The translations under genes were made by a program, and so were the position numbers. Positions 47,401-58,685 of a stretch of DNA of 64,000 nt are shown piece by piece; within the stretch, counting starts at the first letter, position 1, and the number at the start of each line of letters is the position of its first letter. Source of the stretch: Candolleomyces eurysporus (lineage: Eukaryota; Basidiomycota; Agaricomycetes; Agaricales; Psathyrellaceae). Below the pieces are notes generated by a model. The model saw only the letters and a list, made by a program, of their open reading frames with translations. It made no database searches and was not told the origin of the DNA. The stretch lies in the NCBI GenBank assembly GCA_027579435.1, contig JANBPK010000775.1, forward strand, positions 62,001-126,000, written 5' to 3'.

Positions 47401-48089
47401 AAACTAGGAAGTTGTGAGTCACCGCTACAAGTATGATCAAAGGAGGCTCACCATGGCGATCTCGATCGCGAACCTAATCTCCTGCGTAAGCTTTGACACT
47501 TCTTGCTTGTCCCGCGCGGCGAGCATCACGCGTTCGACCCCTGATCTGGCCGAATCTACCTTGGCTTGCAGTATCTTCTTGTTCTTCTCCAGGGTCCTGC
47601 ACGATCCGGCATGCGCTGAGTATAGTGAGACTCGGAATGAACGACCTGCTCTCACCGTAATAACCCATCGAAACGGTCTTTCATCTCTTGCGAAACATCG
47701 GGTGGACAAGAGACCATAATTCTCGACAAGACATTTACCCTCTTGAGAAGTTCGTTGAATTCTTGCTTATTCTCGCCATACGCCTGCTCGTGGATTGATA
47801 CGGAGGATCGCGTTTGGCTCAAGGAAGAACTCACATCGACGGTATCGCAAATGACCAACAGTCCTGCGGCGACGCTCTTCAACGGGGGAAACACATCCGA
47901 TACTTCGACGACCTTCCGCAGTGTGGTCTTGACGCCTTCGTAGATCTTGCCTGCGAGCTCCGCTGGTTGGTGTTCGACGTGAGCGGTACTCGAGGGCGAT
48001 GGTGTGGGAGGACCGAAAGGATTCTTCAAGAACTTCTTGATTTGGTCTCGTTTTCGAGGCTTGCTATGCTGCTCTTCCGGGGAAGCCAT
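44498..48089 (-). CDS. MLKL/HeLo-like bundle, NACHT, WD40 NLR protein H (about 1054 aa, eight exons)
   Basis: Coding-order exons 48089-47835, 47783-47656, 47596-47452, 47403-47325, 47274-47209, 47154-45647, 45595-44741 and 44627-44498. Six of eight exons have exactly the same length as in gene G (after removing an N at 45582). The disordered N-terminal region is 165 codons shorter. The helical bundle (FPPLKSVAAGLLVICDTVD) is kept; Walker A GLAGTGKT is at 276-283 and Walker B is LVLGVDALDECND. Three nearly identical WD40 repeats follow (SVAFSPDGKYIVSGSYD), one more than in G. The tail after the WD40 block aligns with G but ends about 27 codons later. A recent duplicate of G with a probably similar cell-death or recognition role, inferred from architecture. 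Confidence 0.84.
45113..46100. other. About 990-bp stretch without any CG dinucleotide inside gene H
   Basis: No CG was found between 45112 and 46101. It covers the same part of the gene (WD40 start and end of the NACHT exon) as the CG-free stretch in gene G. Upstream of about 46.85 kb the gene is CG-rich. Confidence 0.85.
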
Positions 48090-48099
48090 GTCCAGTTAT

Positions 48100-50290
48100 T
48101 CACCAATACGAGATAACGACGAGTGAGATTGTGAACGAGGTTGGTGGAAGTAGGCAACTCCAATGCGCCGCTCGAGACCGGTTTGGGAACCCCAGGTTCA
48201 CGTGATGTGATGTATGTGGACTCGAACACTGCCTTGGGTGTCCAATATCGATATTTTCGGTGAGTGTCCCTTGGGTCGAAGGTGCCTAGGTATCCAGGGG
48301 TCTTACCTCCGACGCCACAATCTTTCACCTGGCACCAGGCTAGCATTCTCCTGAGTGCCCACCGCCCTCTCTTCCTACGCTGAGGGGCGACTGGTGTGCG
48401 AGGCGCACGCACGGATGTAGTAAACGAAATCGGGATTATGTTTGTAAAACTACGTTAGAGGGACTCAACAAAAGACCCCAGAACGCGGAAACTATTCACA
48501 AAAAGAAGAAAAGAGGAGGAAGCTAAGTAGTCAGATAGAGGAGGCAGGTAGTCCGATGATATTAACCCGAGAGAAGGGAAGGATGCAAGAGAAAGTGAGA
48601 CTGATGACTTGATCTCAATAACCGACCGAGATCGTGGGGAGAGGACAGAGCGGACGTCCAAGGAGTAGGAGCACGAGGATGTAGATCGGTAGCTGGTGAA
48701 GGCATCCAGACTTCCGAGCATGTCCTCCTGGCCTTACCAAATCGCACGGGTCCAGCACCCGACAGGACGAGGCACACCCTACGCGACTTGTCCGAGATGC
48801 TTCTGGGTCTCTATTCACCCACCTGCCATCGCCCATCCGCTTCCTCCCGAGCGAATGTTGATACAGACCACGTTCCCCCACACCAGCAATACCCACCTCG
48901 CACCAATCGAGCGAACGCAGTGCAACCGCGAACCTCCGACCCGCACTCCAGGGCAACACAAGCTGTCGAGTTAGCCGACTCGCCGCCAAAACCGTAACAG
49001 GCTCATCCACAGGCACCATTGCTGGAGTCATCGGAGTCCCCAACGAGTATCAAGGCGTTGAGGGGAGCCTTGTAGAACTGCATGCGCCAAAGCCATGAAT
49101 ACGAGGATGCAGTCGTCCTTGGCTGGTATATTTTCGAAGTAGCTGTTTAGGCCGCCTAGTTTGCCTAAGACTGTGAGGCGAAAGAAGGGAAGACCGTTAG
49201 TCGGGAGCTGTGGGGATAGGAGGGGAAGGAAAGAAAGAATAGGGAAAGCAGGGGGAAGCGAAAAGGGGAGCGCAAGGAGGGACAGATGTTTCGGTCTACG
49301 CCAAAGGGTCGAAGGGAAGGATCGGGGCTCGAGGAATAGGGGCGAGGGTCGAAGACAAGGGACGGCCACATACTATGCTTCGCTACGGGAGTTTAACCTC
49401 ATCGGCCCTTGTGGCCATGTTCACCCGTTGCGTTAGTCATTCGGCCAGTGCAATAGTGTCAGTGTCGACGTCGCGTGGGCGCAGTGTGACGAGCTTAGGT
49501 GGTCGGTCAAGAGCCATACGGCGACGTCAGGCATGCTGTCGGTTGATCTGAGAAGAGGATGATGGTAAACCATTGCGCCATGGATGAAGAGGCCAACTGA
49601 CCAGCAGCATGCCCACGAAAGCAGGAAGCACGGGCCAAGCACCATTGCAGGCTGAGATGGCGTCCTCGGTTAGCAATGTAGGCAGGTCCCCCTGGACCGT
49701 AATCACCGATGGTGAATGCAGATACCTGGCCTGTCGCAGGGGGTCGTCCACACCGTCGTTTCCATGGACTGAAGCTGAAGAGTGCTTGAGTGCAGGTACC
49801 ATCGGTGGCCGGAACGGCTTCTGATATAAGAGGGCCGGTCCGGACCGACAGCCTTGCAAAGATCTTCGGTCGTAACAGGCCAATAGAAGTGACTCGACGG
49901 GATAGCGCAGCTTTCCAGGCGTTTGTTGACGACCTGCAACTCCTCAGCGTTTCGCTGAACTGAACTGAGAAAGATTCAGTTCGCCGTGGATCCGTCTGAC
50001 CTCCGCAGCGGCTTCCTCGAGGGTTTCTTTTGTCTTTCATGGCCATGAGGGTCGTGCCAGCCCCCTTTCGTGCGCGTTGAGTGTCGCTGGTGAGTCCTTT
50101 GCCGGTCTCTGCGTTGCATTGCGATGGTTGGTTGACAATCTCAGATCAGTCGACACTGTACTTTGTGCCTCCACTTATGGTCTTCCGCTGGACGGCCCTC
50201 GACCAGCCACCTACGCTCGCGATTGCGACTGCTTCGCACCCAGTACCCGCATGTTTACCGCCGCCTCGGAAGTCTGGATGTCTTCTTTAC
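48100..50290. repeat. Segmental duplication, copy 2 (upstream of gene H)
   Basis: Matches 37100-40080 with deletions; shared landmarks are GCASSCRVLD and GGHARKSGC near 48.75 kb and EVRRIHGEL near 49.99 kb on the minus strand. In this copy several of the shared frames are shifted or closed. No intact gene recognised. The block ends where the I/J duplication begins. Confidence 0.6.
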
Positions 50291-50293
50291 TAC

Positions 50294-53000
50294 CAAGCTA
50301 ATATCCAGTGGGAATCATGTTAGCTAATGTGCGTAACATATAACTAGACAACGGTGTGTCACTAACTGTATAAATACCCATGAATGTGCAATAATCTGAT
50401 TTACGGCGGACTACAGCGCCCCATCGTCCAAGGCAGATGGAAGGATTACTTTAGGCTTGAGAAGAGTGTCAAACTTCCTCGAGAGAGATCCATCTTTCGT
50501 ACGAGTCACCGCAAGCCTCTGGACCCCCAAGTCTGTGCTACAAACTATCGGCCTGTTCACGAATTCTGGGTCGGTAGGGTCCGGGTATGTGCTGTCCATC
50601 TCGGCCGGATGGTACGGTTGTCCTACCACCCACATGCTGGGAACCATCTCCGTGGAAGTTATACCCTCGATAACAGCCTCCTTCAGCTTCAAGATACTCG
50701 ACTCGAGAGTCATCAACCTCGCTTGGATGTTGGCCGCTAACGTGGCTGAGTTCGTTGCTTTGGTCGACCATCCTGCGGAAACCATCATGTATCGGAAATC
50801 GTCGAACATTGCACGGTAGCTGGTGGAAGGCCCCTTCAACTGTGCTGCCATAATCGCTCTCCACTTCCCGGCGACCGCCGCATCCTCTGTCAAAGCGATT
50901 GAGATCAAAGCATAGGCAGTATCATGGGATCGCATACCGTTGTTGGACACCCTACCCCAGATATTCGTCAAGTGGCGGTTCAAATCCTGATTCTCTGGCG
51001 TGAACGACTGAACGATATAACAACTCCACACCAACATCGTATGCTGCAAAGCCAGTTGCAGCGGGAACGGATCTTTCGCCCCAGATTCCGCATTGTGCTT
51101 CATCGCTTCCACCAACCTCTGCCCGACCCGATCCACCGCCCGCTTCCTGCACTTCTCCACAATACTCTCCTCCTTCAAATTGATATCCGTCGCCATAACT
51201 TCCTCAGCAACAAAAACGGCGCACTGGAGTACCTCGGCGTTCAACATCTCCACCATCCTGATGATTTCATCCTCGGCGTAGGAATCCGCTTTCGAGTGGA
51301 ACACCTGGGAGGCTCGGTGGTCCGTCGGACTCATGGTTTGCACGTCGGCTGCTGTAACCGCGGATGCACTGTTGACTGCCATTTGCTGGGAAGCAGCAGC
51401 AGAAGCGGCATTCCGAGCAGCAGAAGCGGCCTTTTGGGCTGCAGAAGCAGCCTCTTGAGCAGCAGAAGCGGCTTGCTGGGCGGCAGCGGCAGCGGTCTCC
51501 GCCCTCCGCGCGCGTTCTCGCATCTGGCGCAGCTGGTCTTCTAGACGCTGATTCTCTTTCTCGAGGTCCTGGGCGCGCTTTGCAGCAGCCTCCACAGCGT
51601 GTCTGCTAGTCGTGATGAGGTTCTGCATCGCAGAAGCAGCCTGTTGGGCGACAGCGGTAGCGACCTCTGCTTTCTGCGCGCGCTCTTGCATCCGGCGCAG
51701 CTGATCTTCTAGACCCTGGTTCTTCTTCTCGAGGTCCTGGATGTGGTTTGCAGCAGCCTCCGCAGCGTGCATGCTCGTCGCGATGAGGCTCTGGATCGCC
51801 TCATCGACCTGAGCCGATTTTTGCTTGAGAGTCTGAGCCTTGTTCTCGAGCGCGGGACACTGAGCTTGCGTGATCCTGTCCCGACCTTCGATACCTTGGA
51901 GCTGGTTCCCGTCTTTTCCCTCCGTTTCTTTATCCTGCTCCTTCACCTTCCCCCCGGCCTCCATCCACATTATGTAGTTGATAACATCGTCATAATCCCG
52001 AGCCTGCTCCTTTCCCAAAGTCCCACCCTCCAACGGGAGTTCGTGTTGGCTAATCCCGGCGTCCTGGCTCCTGGAATAACAAAATTATTTCCTCTGTACA
52101 GATGATCCTGTGCTCGACACTTACTTATCCTTCGACTCCCTACCCCTACTGCTCGAAAACGTACCCGAAGACGTCGGTTCGTATGATAGGTGAAGGTCAG
52201 ACTGGTGTCGAGGGCCCGGCATGCCACCAATTGACCGTGATTCCGCTTGGTCATTGTCACCATTGGGGTGGCTATTCTCCGCTGCCGTCTGAAACGAAGA
52301 TTGAGACAAACCCACTTCTGAAGAATGGAAGGCGGATCCCGGGCTGAGGAAAGAGCTAAGGCCCCGCCACATTTCAGTTTACAGAGGAGGAGGAGGAAGG
52401 AATGCGAGAGTGAGTTCGGGTCACGATTGTCGTTGTCTTATTCGTCGCGTTGGGGTCGGGCTCTAATTGAGAACTAGAGCTGAATGGAGAAGTCAACAAT
52501 TTCGAGAGTAGGGACCCGGGGAGGGATACAGTCGAAAGTGCACACCGGGTGGTCGTGTGGCAATCAGGTGAGGTGAACGCGACGTGAAAGAGATAGAGGG
52601 TTGCCTACTGCTATCGGAGCATCGTTGGTGATCAGATGCTAGATATTAATGAAGGCTGGTGACGAGTGGCTAGGTTGAGGTTCGGATTCGAAGCACGGGT
52701 GCCCTGCTCCTCGTACTGCGTCACATTCTAGCCAGAGAATCCAGCGTGCCTGACACGCGTTTTCTGCGGGAGCTGGCACACTAGCAAGTGCATGTTTTTA
52801 ACACTTGACCCGGGAATGAGTGTGTATGTGTCACTTGATTAATACTGATTGCCAGGACTTGGAAGAGCTTTGGGCGTCAAAATGAAACGAACATGAGTAC
52901 GATCACGGCCTCATTGTGATAGAACATATGCGAAACTAAAAGACGTTTTGGGTCAGACCCGTGGGCCCGGGATCCGATGTGGTCTATGTTTCACGGAGTG
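50294..53000. repeat. Segmental duplication carrying coiled-coil gene I
   Basis: From TTACTACCAAGCTAATATCC (50294) through gene I and its 5' flank to about 53.0 kb this matches 58686-61220, which carries the paralogue J. CCT8 and gene K lie between the two copies. Confidence 0.75.
50411..52372 (-). CDS. Coiled-coil protein I of unknown function (635 aa, two exons)
   Basis: Coding-order exons 52372-52125 and 52070-50411, phase 2 intron with GTAAGT..CCAG. Residues 1-90 are Ser-rich and probably disordered. Residues about 120-310 are a long coiled coil in which a block (HAAEAA..IQDLEKKNQGLED..RAQKAE) occurs twice, followed by an alanine heptad run (AAQEAASAAQKAASAARNAA). The last 300 residues form a conserved, mostly helical domain (CRKRAVDRVGQRLVEAMKHN, RAMFDDFRYMMVSAGWSTKA, ending near TSTEMVPSMWV) that I do not recognise. 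No membrane segment or signal peptide. Paralogue J is 8 kb away. The function is unknown. Confidence 0.8.
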
Positions 53001-53118
53001 ATTGAGCGCCTTTGTGCTGCACCATGAAGGAAATTTCGCAATTTAGTCAGTGTATGTAGTATAGTATACGTACATCGTGCTTCATCCCACTCGTCAATTC
53101 GCAATTCTAATCTAGTCA
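52373..53118. other. 5' flank of gene I and 3' flank of CCT8
   Basis: No gene. Bases to about 53.0 kb are shared with the 5' flank of paralogue J (60577-61220), including TGGCTAGGTTGAGGTTCG. Confidence 0.6.
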
Positions 53119-55175
53119 TCAGTCATCGTCGTCCCAGTTCCCTGCTTGCTGAGGAATCTTGGGTCCACCAGCAGGTTTGCTCATGATGATGCTGTCGACG
53201 CTGAGAACCGAGACGGCAGCTTCCGTCGCGAGCTTGATAGCCCACTTTTTGGCAGCGATGGAGTCGTAGATCTTGTGCTCGTCGGCTTTTAGTGTACCAT
53301 CGGTCTCAGCCTGTCATTGGAATAGAGAAAAGGGTCAGGAATTAGCAAAGATTGAACACACATCCTGTCGATGAGGAAAGGAAGAGAGAGAAGAGGATAT
53401 ACGTACCTCGACATCAACACCCCAAGTCTCTCCACCCTTCTGGTCATGCTTCGCCCAGAGCCTACTGACCACCTCATTACCCTCCGCACCACCCAACGCA
53501 TTCTCCGCCAGCGTCCTCGGCACCACCTCCAAAGCGTTCGCAAACTTCTTCACACTATGCTGCGAAAGACCCTTGAGCCCGCTCCCATATGCTTCCACCC
53601 TCTTGCTCAGCTCAAGCTCCGTAGCCCCAGCACCGGGGACGAGTCTCGCGTCTTTCATCAAACTTTTGATCACATTGACACCATCGTCGATAGCCCTCTC
53701 AAGGTCATCGAGGTGATTCGACGTCGNCCCCCCTAAGCACAATCGTCGCCGTCCTCGTCTTCTCTCCGGGACTCTGGGGATCAAACCCAGGTTCTCCGGG
53801 GGTAAGCTGCCTTACGACGGTCACTCGATCCCCGCCGATTTCGATGGTCTCAAAGACGTCTACGAACCCGGCTTCTTCGGGTGTGGGAGCACCGACGCGG
53901 GCGAGAGGGGTGGCATTGACGACACGGCAGAGGCGACGGAGGTCGAATTTGGAGAGGACTTTGAGGACGGCGATGTTGAGCCTGTTGAGGTAGTGTAGGG
54001 CCAACTCGCCGACGGTGGACCCAGCGACGATTACTTTGACACCCGAGTCTGCGATTTCTTTGAAGATCTGACAGACAGACACCAGATTAGCCCAGGTATG
54101 GAGGTGAAGGAGGAGGGAATATAACTCACCTTCTCCAAGTGTTTTTCCTCGCCAGACGTAAAGTTGAGCATCTCCTCCGCGTTTTTGATGAGGACCGTGC
54201 CCTTGGTTTCCGTTTGTGCGATATCGAGAGCACTGGTGAAGACGGCGACCTTGCCTCGGGTGATCTTCTTGATAGTACCCTCTGGCTCGCGACCGAAAAC
54301 CATTCCCTGCACGACCTTGCTCGAGCCGAGGCTTCCACCCATGATTTTCACGACCCGGACGTTATCCACGTTAAAATTCTTGGGGTTTTTGGGCATGACG
54401 GCGAGAGCAGCTTCAGCGACGAGGTCAGCGAGCAAATCTTCAGAGCCATATTGTTTCGATGCGATTGCGGGTTTGAGAGCCAACGCGAGAGACGATGGTG
54501 TCAGTTCTGCTGGTAGGCTGTACGTCGAGAGTTCTGGATCAAAGGTCAGTTTTTCGAGAGATCGGGGAGGAGATTCCTGACGCACTTTCAAGCTCCTCCT
54601 GCGCTTTTTGCGATCCCAGCTCGTATCCCCTAATCACCTCACTTGGATGTAGACCCATGATAAGCAGATGCTCCGCCCTCTTCAACAGCTCCCCAGCGAA
54701 AATCAGCACCATGTTCGTAGCATCGCCCATCTAAAACGTGCGCCAAAATGAGTCAACTGAAGCTCTCGAGAGTTTGTATAACTCACCTCGGACTCCTGAG
54801 CCTGCGATGCCATGACCACGAGCTTGGCTGCTGGATGCACCACCTCAAGCTCCCGAATGATAGTCGCAGCGTCCGATGTCACGAATAACCGTCCAAGATG
54901 GTTGATGATTAGCTTGTTACGACCTGCACCCGTCTGTTAGAGTCTTCCCGCAGCTTTGAGTGCATTAAAACGCGCCATTTGGACCAAAACTCGTTCTAAC
55001 GGTGTCCGACAATTCGTTCACCGCTTGGATATTTCGCAGCACTGCTTCATCGAGGCCTTGGATATGCTTCGGGATGATTTAGCCTTTCTTTTCGACGCGT
55101 TAAAATTCGAGAAAATACCTTGTACCCTTCCTTAAACAACTGTAGATTGTTGGCTTTTGGGACCTTGAGGGCCAT
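53119..55175 (-). CDS. CCT8: T-complex protein 1 subunit theta (CCT8, chaperonin TRiC), 561 aa
   Basis: Coding-order exons 55175-55119, 55066-54976, 54923-54787, 54730-54586, 54533-54130, 54067-53407 and 53310-53119. Family hallmarks: GYKHIQGLDEAVLRNIQAVN, TSFGPNGRNKLIINHLG, MGDATNMVLIFAGELL, SKQYGSEDLLADLV, NHLDDLERAIDDGVN, ARLVPGAGATELEL and VLSVDSIIMSKPAGGP. The length fits the family. The protein is one of eight ring subunits folding actin, tubulin and other cytosolic clients. The second intron uses a GC donor (AATG|GCGCGT). An N at 53727 beside six C's must be removed to keep the frame (LRGATSNHLDD). Single-copy housekeeping gene; it anchors this part of the window as core chromosome. 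Confidence 0.95.
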
Positions 55176-55890
55176 CGTCGTCGTCGCGGTAAATGATCAA
55201 GACGCGAATTCTGCGCAGCCACCATCGCTGTTTTTGATCAATCGAATCACTCTGATTCGGACCACAATGCCCCCGCGACGAGAAAGCACCGTGTTGCTGC
55301 CTGTTCATTATTTTTTTTTACCAAAGTCTCCCTGCCGCCGACCAGATTAGCTTCAGCTCAGGCTACACCCGTGGCAAAACCAGCGGCGGTCTGTTAAATA
55401 CTCCAAGCCAAAGGGCCGGAGTACACAGCCTGAGGGACGTAGACGAATGGGAGGTGACTGCAGTTCCAACAAAGCGGCGCCTCCTCCAATGTAACTGGGA
55501 TGGTGTCGTATACCATAGTTGGACAGCTCGTCCCACATTTTAAGCCTTTGCACCCTACCAAACCTCAAAATACGCCCTTCCGCTGGATCTCTCGAGAGTG
55601 AAGTGGCCACAGAGGATCCGGGAATACTTATGGACCCGCGCCGATGGAAACATGTCAGTGCCCACACTCGAGTTTCAAATGTATTTTGGTAAGCGATTAT
55701 GTTTTCATCTTGTTGTTCCTCTTTTTGTTTAGTCTTTTCTTCCTTCTTTTCAGACTCGCACAAAGGTAACGAACAAGAACTGGTCGGGTTTGAGCTCAGT
55801 GGGATATCTATCACTGTTAAAATCAAGAAATCATAGTTTGAACATATCCAAGTCACGATCTAGGAACTAATATACCGGCCTGTAAGTACG
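55176..55890. other. Intergenic region between CCT8 and gene K
   Basis: Contains the promoter of CCT8 and the 3' end of K (both minus strand). Frames of up to 167 codons show no motif; none is supported. Confidence 0.5.
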
Positions 55891-57736
55891 CTACTGCACC
55901 TTCTCCATGCCGACTTCAACGAATGGTGACTCATCAGACGGTTCTTCGAGATCTTGGATTTCTGTGGAGTACAGTGTACGAAGGTAGTCCAACGCCGCTT
56001 CTGCAGCTTTTACTTTCGCTATACTGTGGGACCCTGCCTCCCCTATACCCAAAGTCATCCCTCTCCCCCGCCAGAAGCTGGTTGAACAGTAAGCGAGAGC
56101 GATCCATCCACCGGAAGCAGCATCATCAAAGCTATGCGGCATGGCGACAAAGTTTAGGTTGGCTGTAGGACCAAACAACCGTGCAGCGGTGATATGAAGG
56201 TCTCTTAGAGAGCAATCGGACTTGGACGATTTGTTTTCTTCTCGTGCAAGGCCCTGCATTAGGATGAACGAAGGGATTGTCAAAAAGTAATCAGTCGCTA
56301 GCTAGATTGGGTTTGTAAACGGAAGGCGACAACGCACCTGCAAGCGTACAGTCACTTGACGAAGCAAGGACATTTCAAACGGATCCCTGGAGTTCGGTTT
56401 TACGGTCGGAACGACCGAACTGGCGATTGCATGTACGTGCCTGTTGCAGCCAGGACTTTATAGCAGTTAGATCAATTGATCTCTGAACCAGAGTTTGCAG
56501 ATTCGAAGCACGTCTGCTTTCTCACTGATACCAAGTAAACTCACCAGAGTACCCTTCCCACTTCATCAGGTAGGATAGGCAGCATGCACTCACACAACGG
56601 GCACAAGACGCGACTCCGTTGAGGTTCTCCCGTTACGCACAGTTCTACGAAAACATTCATAGAAATTATCGTTCCTCGCTCAAGGAGCGTCGCCACGGTT
56701 CTGCCATTGAGATTGACTTCAACAATCTTCTGGGAGTCGCTCAACGTAAATTCGTAGTGCTTTGCGTCCACGAAGTTTTGCAGAATTTTGTGAAGAGCGG
56801 GATTGGATATATATCTGTTCAGAACCATTTGGCCAACGAACTACCATTTCGGTGTTGTCAGTAAATTACCAGCTGCATTCAACCACGAAAAACGTACCTC
56901 CATGGTTGTTACATCCGCCTTCAAGAACTTCTGTGGAAACCCGTAAGGGTCCATTATCGTAATTGTCTCAACGAGTCCCGCCTCTCGAATCAGTGACGAA
57001 GTGAGCGACGGCGGCTGACCGAATTTAGAACCGAGTTCATCTATCTTCCGGAGAGTTTCCATATTAGATATGGCCTGACAACCGGGAAAGGCGGTGTAAG
57101 TTTATCGCCCTGACTGAGAGACAATCAACTTACCATGAATTGAAACAAGAAAGAATCAATGTTTCGTGCCTGCTTGTCCAGACAGGCGGCGATAGCAGCA
57201 TACCGCACTCCCTTCGTTGACAACAAGCTCTCGAGCTCAACTGCTGCTCGATTCAGCTGTCTGAGAGTAGAGGGGGGTACGTTAATCTGAATCTTTGTTG
57301 ACCCCAAATGAGATGATCTACCTGAGGAGCCGAGGAACATACTTCGACGCGCTCTGTTCCTTCGACAACAGCTCAAGTAACTCGCCGAGCTTACTGATCA
57401 ACTCTTCCAAATCCTCCTCAACTTCAAATCGTTGCTAAGGAAAGGTCAGTCAAAATTTAGATTGATTTGACATAGAAAAACTACCTCGATGACCCTTAAC
57501 ACCTTGCAAATGGCTTCCAGGGCTCCTTTTACAGGAGTTCCAAGGACAGGGATGGCCTCCGCAATGGAAGATACGATGTCAGTCACCACAATGGCGGTTT
57601 GCAAGGCTGGAAGCGGTCCTCCCGATTCTTCTCGGTGGGCTTGGTGCTTCTTATATGCTGGGCCAGGCTTGCGGGTGGGAGAACCATGACGGGATATCTT
57701 CTTGACGAGGGATGCAGCCGAGCTCACAGAGGGCAT
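55891..57736 (-). CDS. Helical-bundle / ubiquitin-like / dsRBD-like protein K (476 aa, seven exons)
   Basis: Coding-order exons 57736-57485, 57434-57322, 57260-57134, 57074-56898, 56840-56545, 56440-56338 and 56253-55891; all GT-AG, phases close. Residues about 45-164 form an amphipathic bundle (GTPVKGALEAICKVLRVIE, DLEELISKLGELLELLS, RLLRQLNRAAVELESLLS) like the MLKL/HeLo-type N-terminal domain of agaricomycete NLRs. Residues about 190-305 (ITIMDPYGFPQKFL, ATLLERGTIISMNVFVEL, then CPLCEC) resemble the ubiquitin-like domain frequent in agaricomycetes. Residues about 370-455 (GWIALAYCSTSFW, IAKVKAAEAALDYLRTL) look like a dsRNA-binding fold whose final helix is clearest. No NACHT or kinase part. 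The combination is unfamiliar to me; a link to cell-death or RNA sensing is inference. Confidence 0.72.
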
Positions 57737-58685
57737 GGTAGGCAGAGGGAACTTGAATTTCAGGGCTCCCAGGGAACCACAATACATTACTTCATTTGCT
57801 GCTGTGCATTCATTGCTGCCTCGTGCGTATTCAATGTTGCATAGCTGATGATAGACGCTCACAGCACAGCAAAAATAGGTGGACGCAAAGTTTAAGTAAC
57901 ACAGGATGAAAGTCTTCACTCGTGGAGGAACTGTACCCATCCACAATCAAGTTCGGACAAACACTCAGACATAAGCATGAACCAGTAGTTGTCCGGTAGA
58001 CATGCCAAATGGTCGGTACGTCGCCTTTACGCTGAACCTTTACCCGTCCCCCCCCGTCCTGCGAGAAAGTTACCAGTCCGAATCGGGACCGCGTCATCCT
58101 TTGATTGGGCGCCAATCGGCAATCCGGCATCTTACACCATGTGTAGCTCTTTCCCCTGTTGGAAGTTGGGATGTGACCTGGTTTGGACCACGCCCAGGAA
58201 TGTCCCCGTTGACGATGAACGGCCATACCAGAGCTTGGGGCCATCGGCCTCGAGCAAAGGTGATCATGAGGATAGTCAATTTGCTGCTCTGAACAAAATG
58301 GCGCCGGGGAGAGCAAGCCTCCGAAGGGAGCCTGGTGGACGATTTAAGAGTGTCACGATGCCGGTTGCAATTGAACTCCCGGAAGCTTTTTTCAGGTGAG
58401 ATGATAACGATACACTCGAGAAGATGAGTATATTTCTCGATATATTCCGCTCAGACCCTGAGTTGCTTTGCACCTCCGGGGTCTGCAGATCCGTCATCAG
58501 GCGGACAGATTTTACTATACTTCAGATATATATACGCGTCACGAATGGGAGTCAAGCGTGGGGGCCAAAATGTGGCCGCGAATTTTGCGCAGTCACACCG
58601 TTCTTTTATCATCAACCTCCGTGACGATGACAAGGCCTGATATCGAATGAAAGTTCCAAAATTGGGTTTTGGATCCTCAAGATGG
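57737..58685. other. Intergenic region upstream of gene K
   Basis: Overlapping frames of up to 161 codons on both strands, none with a motif or paralogue. Presumed promoter of gene K at its left part. Confidence 0.5.

Noticed and set aside
50924..51544. 206-codon plus-strand frame over gene I
   Set aside because: Antisense shadow of the alanine-rich coiled coil; the matching frame over J is altered where the coding strand is conserved.
57831..58399. Frames of 136-161 codons on both strands
   Set aside because: No motif, no splice support, no paralogue; overlapping frames on both strands are expected by chance here.
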